From Rhea pennata (Eukaryota > Chordata > Aves > Rheiformes > Rheidae), in the NCBI RefSeq assembly GCF_028389875.1, contig NC_084665.1, positions 682,001 through 746,000 of the forward strand: 64,000 bases of DNA, read 5' to 3'. This document shows positions 1 to 9,500 of this stretch, piece after piece. The translations under genes were made by a program, and so were the position numbers. The number at the start of each line of letters is the position of its first letter. Position 1 is the first letter of the stretch. The notes below the pieces were generated by a model. It did no database searches. It saw nothing but the letters and a program-made list of their open reading frames with translations, and had not been told where the DNA came from.

Positions 1-859
1 GTGAAATACATTTATTTCAACTCTGAGGTCTTGGGGAGGTCTAGACATGCCTGTCATCCTTGTTCCCACAGTGGGACACTTATGGGTACAGAAACATGCC
101 TCAAAATTTGGTAGGAACAAGAGCAGAAGTGTCCTCTGCTCAGGATTTGACTGCTGCCTGTATGTTAAACATAACGCTACTTTATTTATGAGTAGAGCTG
201 ATCCTCCAAGTGGCTCCACGTCCACAGTTCATCCATTTGGAGGTGCTGGAAGCAGCCTCCTCTTTTAGAAAAGCAGGAATCAGTACATCTGGCCTTCCCT
301 CTGCTCCCTGGCAGTCCCTCCCAGCCCACATGCTTTGCCAGATGCTTGCTAGTCTGGATTTAATAAGCAGCAGCTTTACTCCAGCAACAGAAACTCAAAG
401 TGGATACTGCAGATAACCACAACATGGCACTGCAATGCAACCACAAAAGAAGTTATAGCAATCACTTCTGGATTACGGTCATATCACTCCTTGCATATGT
501 TTCTCTGGTGGCATGGCCAAGGTTTGGATGAAAAAATGCACCATGTCACAGTGGAGCTAAGGAAGTCATTGCGTCTGCTGCTGGAGGAAGATGCACCACT
601 GCTTGTCCCTTTTTTGATCTATCTCTAAATCTCTGGTGCTCCTAGGCCAGGACTGTGGACCTGAGCAGCCCAGGAGAATGATCTTCATACTGTGTGTCTG
701 ATTACCCAGTAATCATTCTCTTGTGTGCAGGCTGCCCACATGGACTTGGGGAATACGACCTGAATATGAAATATGGAGCAGGACCTTAACGGGCTGGCAG
801 CTAAAGACCAGTTGGGATAGCCTAGTCTCCAGCGTGGCACAAAACATCTGTGTCTAAGC
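1..859. other. Unique sequence upstream of BANF2, no gene seen
   Basis: No open frame here has splice context or resembles a known protein. The short frames near the left edge are chance frames. Any upstream non-coding BANF2 exon or promoter could lie in or left of this stretch, but I see no clear TATA box or CpG island. Confidence 0.5.
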
Positions 860-1118
860 ACAGAATCACAGAATCAGTAAGGCTGGAAGGGACCTCTGGA
901 GATCATCCAGTCCATCCTCCCTCCTCAAGTAGGGTCACCTAGAGCATGTTAGACAGGGTTGCATCCAGACAGGCTTTGAATATCTCCAGAGAAGGAGACT
1001 CCACAACCTCTCTGGGCAACCTGTTCCAGTGCTCTGTCACTCTCACAGTGAACAAGTTCCTCCTCACATTCAGGCAGAACTTCCTGTGGGTCAGTTTTTG
1101 CCCATTGCTTCTGCAGCT
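860..1118 (-). mobile_element. CR1 LINE 3' fragment
   Basis: Read on the minus strand this is the 3' end of a CR1 non-LTR retrotransposon. The outer end at 860-875 carries the octamer-type tail, read on the plus strand as CAGAATCACAGAATC. The inward sequence matches the C-terminal coding part of ORF2 seen in the other copies of this window, including the stretch for '[11 protein letters not shown]'. About 260 bp remain, so the copy is strongly 5' truncated, as is usual for CR1. It is somewhat diverged from the younger copies. Confidence 0.9.
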
Positions 1119-2090
1119 GAATCGAGCCCTGGGTGTCTTTAAAGTATCCCTTTTCTGGGAGCAGTAGTATTCACACCTGAGATTCCCATTTCACTGCCCT
1201 GTAAAATAGTCACAACTTGATGAGCACGAGGGCTTAGGCTTGCAGACTCATTTTTTTGCCAAGCTGCCCATTCACTTTCATGGGAAAGGGAGAAAGCACA
1301 GAGAACTGAAGGCCCAGTGGCGTGGTTGAAAGCTTAGGTGAGCTCCAGGCATACCCTCCTAGTTATGAGACAAGTGGTGACCTCACAGGGCAAGCTGATG
1401 CCACCGAAGGACTTTCTAGCATGGCAAGGCTTCTCCATCCTGGCCTCCAGAGCCCCTGGTCTGTGAGATGCCCTGAAGCTGGGGGTGTGGGAGGACTGGT
1501 CACCAGCACTAACTGTGGAGTCCTGGGGTGGGAGGGGTGGGCTCCCACTGGGAAGTCCACATAGCTCCTGATAGTCTCTGCCATTCAACAGCTGTGCATT
1601 CCCCGCTGTGCTACCAGCTTCCATGCAATTGGTAACAACTTAGCCAAGAAATATAGCCACCCAGCCTGCCTCTCCAGTGTAAAAATCAAAGCTTCACTGC
1701 TCCTGAACACAGGCACTATGTTTGTCTAGGATAGAGCCACTCCAAGACAAGGCTGGGTTTTGGTTGAAACCAGGATCCTCAGGTGGCACCCAGTTTTGGG
1801 ATGCGTGATAAGTTGGGGACAAGTTCTGATATGTCACAAGTAAACTTCAGAGGTGGTGCCACAGTCACAGGTAGTAAAGTTCTGCAACTTGCAAAGCATA
1901 TTAGGAGCTAGACATGAACCCAAATCTTTTACCTTAGCAATAGGAGCAATGGTTACATAGGAAGACAAATACTTATAGTCACCTGGAGTGTAATGCAGGA
2001 CCTGAGGACTGCTGTGTTTCTTCTAAGACAGAGAAGAGGTAGACATGAGTAGAGTGGGCAGACCGTGAGGACAAGCAATCAATTAAGCAA
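1119..2090. other. Unique sequence, no gene seen
   Basis: No supported coding exon. Around 1850-1945 there is a faint resemblance to the core of MIR-type SINEs (a 'gctagacatgaaccc' phrase), too weak to annotate as an element. Confidence 0.4.
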
Positions 2091-2094
2091 ACAA

Positions 2095-2480
2095 TTCATC
2101 AATCCCAAGTGCAAGGTCGTGCAGCTAGGGATACTATAAATGGGATACTATGAATCCTTCCACAGGAGGTGACTGAAGGAGAGAAGAAGCTGAGTACACT
2201 CAGATAGGGATATTCAAGGCACAAGAAAGGCAACTGCAATCCCAGAATCACAGGAATTCTGCTGGATTTCTGCTGGCATTGTACTAAGACCTCTCCTGGA
2301 TTGTGGATGCAATTCTGACTGCTCATGTTCAAAAGAGGAAACAAATCCATCCAGGTCCAGGGATTGGGAAGGGCACCAAGGCCAGCAAGGAATGGAGAAC
2401 CCAAATTATGAAGGGAAGCAAGAGTTTAGCTATTCAGCTTGCCAAAATGAGGGCCAAGAAGGAACAGATAGGAATCATGC
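2095..2480 (+). mobile_element. Ancient, degraded CR1/L3-like ORF2 remnant
   Basis: Several short phrases match older CR1-type elements in the right order on the plus strand: one like the 'KCKVLHLG' coding segment at about 2107-2130, one like the segment after 'LPG..CNSD' at about 2285-2335, and one like the 'RATRMIRGMEN' segment near 2375-2402. The frame is lost through many substitutions and indels. It predates the other CR1 copies here and ends about 350 bp before the first BANF2 coding exon. The assignment is from pattern memory; a profile search would settle it. Confidence 0.45.
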
Positions 2481-2837
2481 TAGGAAGAGCAAAGGGTTAA
2501 GTGAGCTAAGAGGCTGTGCTGGCAGAAAAACAAGTTGGTAAACAAAATTCACAGATTTTTCAGCTGCCAAGACAAGGCACCCAGAAGATGCTTCCCATGG
2601 AAAGTGTGAGCACAAAATCCCTAATTCCAGCAGTGATTGGGCAAGTGGGTTTATGAAAGGGATGCTACAGCACACTTGTCACTGGTAGAGGTGTCATAGG
2701 CTGTGTAACTCTAGAGGTTCCTGGCCAACGCTGTGCTCTTGAAACTACATCTATACTAACAACAGCAGCTAATCCTGAGGTGCAGCACTGTTGGCTTTAG
2801 CTTATTCTTTGCCTCATGTTTCCAGCCACTCCAGCCT

Positions 2838-2969
2838 ATGGAAATGGCAATCAGAAGCCAAAAGTTCAAAGACTTTGTCTCTGAGCCCATGGGAAATAAG
2901 ACTATTACAGAAGTAGATGGCATTGATGAGGAGCTTGGATCTAAACTGGCTGCCAAAGGTTTTGACAAG
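2838..2969 (+). CDS. BANF2: BANF2 coding exon 1 (44 codons)
   Basis: Holds the start codon, the N-terminal helix and the helix-hairpin-helix. The donor is GTAACC. A candidate acceptor (TTTCCAG ending at 2825, after a pyrimidine-rich run) lies 12 bp before the ATG, which suggests that a non-coding exon lies upstream. The open frame runs past the donor into the intron to 3095, but the BAF match stops exactly at the donor. Confidence 0.85.
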
Positions 2970-4000
2970 GTAACCTCTTTCCTTCCTTCCCAACCACTGC
3001 CTGCTTTATCCACTGACCTCATCAAGAACATTACCTTCTTGTGGCATCCTTTCTTCTCCCCTCTTCGTCATAAAGGACTGTGGAAGTCCCCCTGAAGTTT
3101 GGTGGCCAATTGCTCCAGGCTGTTTGAAAGTGTGATGATATGCACCATGTAAGAGAGCATGGTCAAATATCAGTGTAGCTCAGCAGTTCCTCTATCTGTC
3201 GTCAGATGCATTAAGCAAAATATACTTATTTATTTTCTGATTTTTCAGAATTTACTTAAACAAACTTATCTTTTCAGAAGTAGGGTTGTGAAACTTCAAC
3301 AGCCCCTCTCATGGCTCAGCTAGCAGTGAATGAGCTTTAACCCACCAATTTTTGTTCTCTGGACAAAAATCTGAGGATGAGACTTAACACCAATGAGACC
3401 CACAAACCTGGAGTCTTCCAGTAGCTTCAGCTTCCTGGTTACATGCATGATCAATCTGGCTCTTCAAAAAGTTCCTGCTCTCCATGGCATTCGGGAATCC
3501 TGATTAACCAGGAAGAGCAAGAGGGAGATTTTTGCATCCTGCTTTTTCCCATCGCCACTCCCACGGTAGTGCCATGAGATCTGTGAGCAGGTGTAGACCC
3601 ATAGCTACACCCTTCCTTTCCTCAAGAGATGAGGGGAAACCTGGACCCTAAAGTGCAGGTCTGGCAGCCTGTGAGAGAGACATCAGGTGGCCAGCAGAAG
3701 TATGAGCCATCCCAACTACATTTACTCACAGACATTTGCTCACAAACCCAGAGCCATGACTTTCAGAGAGGCTAACGTGGTCTGCAAGTGAGCGGGACGT
3801 CTCCTGCAATGACATTTGTGGGCCAATAAATGCTCTTCTGCTTTCCTTTCCAGGCGTACATCCTGCTAGGCCAGTTCCTCCTCCTGAAAAAGGATGCTTT
3901 GATTTTCCAGCAGTGGTTGAAAGATACTTTTGGTGCCAGTTCAAGGCAGGCTCTGCAGTGCACCACTTGCTTAACAGAATGGTGCTACACCCTCCTGTAA
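2838..4000 (+). CDS. BANF2: Barrier-to-autointegration-factor family protein, likely BANF2 (two coding exons)
   Basis: Joined exons 2838-2969 and 3854-4000 give a 92-residue protein, close to the 89-90 residues usual for BAF proteins. The intron (2970-3853, GT...AG, phase 0) falls at the K|A junction of '[12 protein letters not shown]'. The family is clear from 'SQK..DFV.EPMG' near the N-terminus, a helix-hairpin-helix core '[10 protein letters not shown]' at residues 28-37, 'LGQFL.LKKD', 'WLKDTFGA' and the final 'CL.EWC'. BAF is a small dimer that bridges double-stranded DNA and binds LEM-domain proteins at the nuclear envelope; BANF2 (BAF-like) is a partner that forms heterodimers with it. 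The name BANF2 rests on SNX5 lying next door in the order known from mammals and on '[10 protein letters not shown]', which is the BANF2 form. Residue by residue, much of the protein is nearer BANF1. A second ATG at 2844 gives 'MAIRSQK', closer in length to BAF, so the start is uncertain by two codons. Confidence 0.85.
2970..3853 (+). other. BANF2 intron
   Basis: An 884-bp phase 0 intron bounded by GTAACC and TTTCCAG. I see no repeat or alternative coding exon within it. Confidence 0.8.
3854..4000 (+). CDS. BANF2: BANF2 coding exon 2 (48 codons plus stop)
   Basis: Begins directly after a pyrimidine tract and CAG, with '[10 protein letters not shown]', and ends at TAA (3998-4000). It carries the central and C-terminal helices, including '[12 protein letters not shown]' and the conserved terminal 'EWC'. 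The minus-strand frames over it are shadows. Confidence 0.87.
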   Translation, partial: AYILLGQFLLLKKDALIFQQWLKDTFGASSRQALQCTTCLTEWCYTLL

Positions 4001-4046
4001 AGTATCAGCTCACCAGATGGGCGCACCGTGATCTTCTCTGAGCTTA

Positions 4047-4052
4047 AATAAA
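4047..4052 (+). terminator. BANF2 poly(A) signal AATAAA
   Basis: A canonical AATAAA 47 bp after the BANF2 stop codon. This gives a very short 3' UTR if it is used. Confidence 0.65.
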
Positions 4053-6460
4053 GTCTCTCCTGAACTAACAGCTTGACTCAAGCTACTCGTTTCATACAGC
4101 CATGGATCTGTTGGCAGCAGCCAAGGGGATAGAAATGTTGAGACATCAAAAAAAATGAAGATTGTGTGGGAAATACTTCTCATATCCCTCTCGTAAGAAA
4201 CACTAAATATTCTGGGGGAAAATGGTGATATCTGCAGTAGCTGCTTCCTCACAAAATGTTTAACTTAGCATGTCACAAATACCTCTGGGTTTATTTAGGA
4301 AAGAAAGAAACATATTTTTGAACAACAGCAATCACAGCAAACAGCATTTTTCACTGTGTATCCACTAGACACTCAAAATTTTGCTGTGGATATATCTCTA
4401 ATTTTGGGGCAGGTGAGTTTTTTAAAAAGCAGTGCAACCTTGTTGTTTTTTGTGGCTTGTGAAGCAAAAGGACAGGGACTAGTGCAGAAATAATATTACA
4501 CAGACCTAACGAGAGGATGCTCGTATTGCTGGAGAATTTTGGGAAACCAACCTGCCATCCCTCTGCATATCCATTAGGATGTGACGAGCAAGGCATAGGC
4601 TAAAAGACTGACAGTGTCTGGAGAGAGAAATTGCAGGTACTTAGTGCCCAACATTTTGAAATAAACTACCTTAGTTTAAAATTCAAATATTAGAGAAAGG
4701 ACTTTGATGCTGTGATGCAGTAGTAAAAATTGCTTTTAACACAACTATTTTCTCGGCAATCTGAAAGCTTTTCTTTTTTTTTTTTCATTTTTCTCCCAGA
4801 TTTTTACATTGTTTCAGTTCAGAGCAATGCAAAGTAGAGGAAAGCAGGAACAGGTGAGCCACTAACGGAGAGATTTAATAGATGGGCTCTGGCTGATCTC
4901 ACCAGGGTGGCTTGAGATACCCAGAGCTGTGCACCTCCACCTATGCCAGAAATGGCAGCTCCCTCCACAGAAGGAGATGCATCTTTGTCCCAGCTGCTCC
5001 CTGTCTCAGTCTAGCAGATGCCATGGTCCTACCAGCCTCACATCTAAGTCTAAGCCTGTTTGAAATCTTTAACACATCTATTGCAGACATCAGAGAGCTG
5101 CCAGGCTGTAGGAGGAGCTCCAGGGAGTCCCATTGCTCAGTGTTTCAGCAGCCCTTCCCTGCTCCTCCGCTGCAGACTTGTGCTGAAGTAGCTCGTGAGC
5201 CCCAGGTCTTTCGGGAAAGGCAGCTGTTAAACAGCAGAGCTGGATTTCTCTAGTACTAAAAACTGATGGGCCTGCTTGGTGTCTTCATGAATGGTATAGA
5301 CCCTACATAAACATGAAGTCTGATCTTCATTCCATGCCAGTAATCCTATTCCATGAAGAAAACCATCATGAACAGCAGGATCCGGTCTGAAAGCCCCCTT
5401 TCCTGTTAAAAAACATCTTCATTTCATGTGTCAGTATTGCATGGCTGCAATGCTCTCTGCTGTTGTACGTGGCGTGATATCTGTCCCTCCTCAGGAGCAG
5501 TCATCAAACCATGTGAGGATGTTCCAGGCATTGGGGTGCTGGTTCTGGTGCCTTCATGTCTCATCTACGACTCCAAACCCCTGCAACTATGGAGAACATT
5601 CACCTCAGCGGCTGCAGACAGAGTCCCCAGGGAAGATGGCTCTGATTTATTCCAGTTGGTACCATGCTTCAGCCCAGCACATCATCGGTGTCACTTGAGC
5701 AGCGAGGACATAAGCTGGGTGCTGTGATGCTACAGCATTTGGGATGCTATATTGCCGTGCTAGGGCAGGCTCACAACAGGAAAAGACAGCCTACAGGCAA
5801 GACCAGGAACATGAGCTAATTTGGAAAGACAATGGTTATAGTAATCAAAACACCTTGCAGAGGAAAGGGGAAGGAAATTACCTCACCTTTCACCATGCCA
5901 TATGATGTCTCAGCGTCCAGTAGTTAAAATTTTATGTTAATTGGCAATAAATTAAATCAAGTGCAATTCCCCAAGTCAAGATTGTTTTGATCATGATAGA
6001 GGGATGCCCAGGAAATGTGGAAGTGTTAAAATAAATTGATTTGTGCACCAGCAGTGTCAGATGATGGGAAGTTAGGGATACCAGTGTTGGAAGCAACACC
6101 AGGGTACCAGGCTAGGCAGGGCTCCCCAGAGTCTTCTCCTCGAGTGCAGGACACAAGTGCTCCATCAGGCCCCATAACACAGGGTAGGCAGTGGCCAGAC
6201 CCCTCTTCATCCAGATTGTCTTGGTCCAGGATGCTTTAGACATCCTGGGATCTTCCACATCAAGATAGAAATATATTAACATTTCTTTAAAATAGATGTA
6301 TCTAGAAATTGCTTTTTACCCAGTGAAGCAGAATGGGTGAGTCTCTGGGATGGCCCAGCATCTGATACAGGATAGCTGGGCATCCAGCCTGAGAGGAAGA
6401 AGCCTTCATCATTCCCAGGGTTTTATCCTAGGGTCTTTTTGCTGAATAAAAAGAAAGAAT
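4053..6460. other. Unique intergenic sequence, no gene seen
   Basis: No supported exon, RNA gene or repeat. The frames at 4912-5253 and 5426-5727 lack family resemblance and splice context. Confidence 0.45.
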
Positions 6461-6565
6461 AGGAGAAGGAGAAGGAGAAGGAGAAGGAGAAGGAGAAGGA
6501 GAAGGAGAAGGAGAAGGAGAAGGAGAAGGAGAAGGAGGAGAGGGAGAAGGAGAAAAGGGAAGGGG
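6461..6565 (+). repeat. (AGGAGA)n homopurine microsatellite
   Basis: About 12 nearly pure AGGAGA hexamers run to about 6537, followed by an imperfect purine-only run, for roughly 105 bp without a pyrimidine on this strand. A serine-phenylalanine repeat frame on the other strand is only the translation of the repeat. Confidence 0.95.
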
Positions 6566-9500
6566 TTAGGGAAAGTGAAAGAAAAAAAAACAAAGAAAAA
6601 TACATTTTAAGCACTTCTTCCTTCTCAAAAGTATACCAGGGAACCTGTCGGAGAGATTAAATCTGAGTGTGAGGTGGCACCAAATACGCTAGTGACACCA
6701 GCGTAATAATTCCTGATGGCAAATTACTCTCCTTAGGGCAGTGCTTCATACCTGCTCACTACCATCCAAGAACACACTGTGCTAGCTGCCTTTCAACCTT
6801 AAAACAATGTTTTGTGCTCAGCAGTCTCTAATCAGAACAGGGATTTTTATACTAGCAAATAAAAAGAAAGACCTCTCTGAATTAGTATATGATTATACCC
6901 AGATCCCAGGCTTACATTTCAGCCCAGTGATGGGATTGAACTGCCTTCTGGTTAAGCAGTGGGGAGTGACCAGTGCTGAAGCCATTAGCACTGCACTTGA
7001 GATGTATGAGCAGAGCCCCAAAGCCGCTTGTTTTTTTTGAACTTCTTGGACATTCGACATTCCAGCCCTCCAGCACCAAGCCATGAGCAACTGTCAGTGC
7101 ATGGCTTTAAAAAGGCAGCCAAAATTTCAGAAGTTTGGGGCTACGGCAGGGGGAGTTTTGGGGGCTGCAGTGGAGAGCTGGGAGTCTTTGGAGACATTTA
7201 AAGTTCAATTTCAGGTTTGTCAGAAGTGCCTCATTTGCCTCCCAGCCCTGAGACAACACAGTCCCAGTACTACATTAACACATCTGCCCATCATGGGGCA
7301 GTTATGAGGTGGCTCCTAGCTCTGCAATAGACGTGCTGAACTCTGGTAGGGGGAAGACTTCCCAAAATTTTGCTAGATCTCACCAAGTGGAGCTCCCAGA
7401 AATGCTTGGAGACCACCTCGTCCCTTGAATGCAAAACCTCTCATACCCTACTGTTCATCTGCCTTACCTATTCATATTTGAAGTTCCCCAGATATCTGTA
7501 TGGCACCTAAAACACCGATGAGTTCAGTCTAGACCAGCGCTTCAATGTTATCAGCTTACCCATCAGGTGTGCTGAAATGAAACCTGCTCCAGAGAGCCTG
7601 TCACGCTCTTCAGTTCTGCTCTCCCAGGGCGGCTGAGAGCTTCTGAAAGCCGGCGCCTGCCATTCAGGTTAAAGGAGGACTTTTGGCCAGCAATCACCTT
7701 GGCAAAAGGAGCATTTTTAGGTATTTGACGAGAGCCTTAAAAATAAAACTAGGCTGAAACAGATTGAATCAGAGAAAGCTGGGCAATAAGGTCATCTTGA
7801 CACGTGTCAGCTTGAAGCACTCTGACACAACCCAACCAAGCCTCCCAGTGCATGGGCAATGGCCTTTTAGGTGTTCACACCTCACTGGGAACCAAACACC
7901 AATCACGTAATAAAGGCAAACAGCGCTGCCGGGCGAAGCCGGTGCATCTGGCCGCGCACAGCTGCGGGGGGTCAGAGAGAGGCCCAGGGCAAATGGGAAA
8001 CCCTTTCCCAATGTGCACGTTACTCTCCCACGCAGTGGGGATGGCTGCAACTGATGGACACAAAAATTCCCTCTGCGCCCCGGATACCTGCAGCCCTGCT
8101 TGCTAGGCTCACTTGCAGTGGCAGTCTTGGGGCATCGCGGGGGAGGAAGAGCCGTCTGAATTTGCTGAGCCAAATCCTTTGTGCAGGAGCAGCATGGGTC
8201 CACCCTGGCCAGAAGAAGTAGTTCCTGTTCCCACTGCCAGAGGCTGTGACTCTCTTAAAGTTAATTAATCTCTTCGTGCAGCACAATTAATGTGTTTAAA
8301 TCACTTGTAAAGAATAACATGTTGTAAACCCCAAGCACTGTGGTGTGACATAAATGCCAAGATTATCTTAAGAAAAAACAAACACTGAATGAGTTAGAAA
8401 AATAAATTTGGAGTCTTTTTAACTTGTCACATGCTTAAAACTTAATGGAGGGAAGAGGATTGCACTCGCCAGACTTTTTCCCCAGCCATCAAGTTAGAAA
8501 TTGCACACACGCTCTCTGATAGAGCTGTGATTTCACGTGTTGGCATGATGCTGGGGGAGAGGATTTCAAGCACAACTTCAACGTGTCAGAAGCCAATGCT
8601 AAAACTGCAGGAGCCCCCACCGCTCTGGCAGGAGAGGACTGCTGACTTGGAGCAAAGTGGGCATATTCGCTGCTGCAAAACTGCAGTTTGTCCCTGGGTG
8701 TATATATATATATACGTTTATATGTGCAAGCTGTACTTTGACTCTATGTACACAAGTGAAATATTTACCTTGAGAGTGACATGCAAAGCTTGCCTGTGTA
8801 TCTGCCTCTGTTTCTAATTGCGTACTAGCTCATCAACCTTTGAAATGCAAATTATCAGTTAAGAATAATTGTCTGAAGCTCAAATTAAACTCCAGGCTCA
8901 GCTGTAAAGGTAATCCAGGGTTGGACACTCACACATGAACACCTTCTCCATGGAATAAATATCACGTGCAAAAGGGCTATCTCTCATGTCAGCCTGTCAC
9001 TCTATCCTACTCTGAGTGCAAAAGCAACTTATCCACTTGTCCACAAGTGCTATATATATTAATGAGGGCACTTTGTTGCAAAGAAGAGACTAAAAGCTTG
9101 AGGACACCATCTGGATTAACAGTATTTTCCTAGTGATTAAGGTAGAATTAATAAAACCTTGCTCAACCATTAGCACCTGCTCTCCAGGCTGAGAAATTGG
9201 AGGTTTCACAGCTATCTACCTCCTGGAAAAGGCAGCAGAGAGCAATATCCATCCATCGTCTGCTGGGGCTCCAAGGAGGACCATGGCAAGGAGACACCAC
9301 AGGCTACTCAAAGGGCTCAGCCTGGCTTCTCCCTGGAAGGAAGGCAGGGCACCCCCAGCGCCGCTCGTTCTTTAGGCACGGCCTCTGCTCTCCAAACTGC
9401 CCCGTCACTGCGTTTCTCTGCTTTTAAATGCCAGGCCACCTTGTTCTTCAGAAGGTGATAAGCACTTACAGCCAGGGTTTTTACTATAAAACTTTCTGCA

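Noticed and set aside
1850..1950. MIR-like SINE core
   Set aside because: Only one short phrase resembles the core, too weak to call.
6423..6614. Ser-Phe repeat protein on the minus strand
   Set aside because: It is only the translation of the AGGAGA hexamer repeat.
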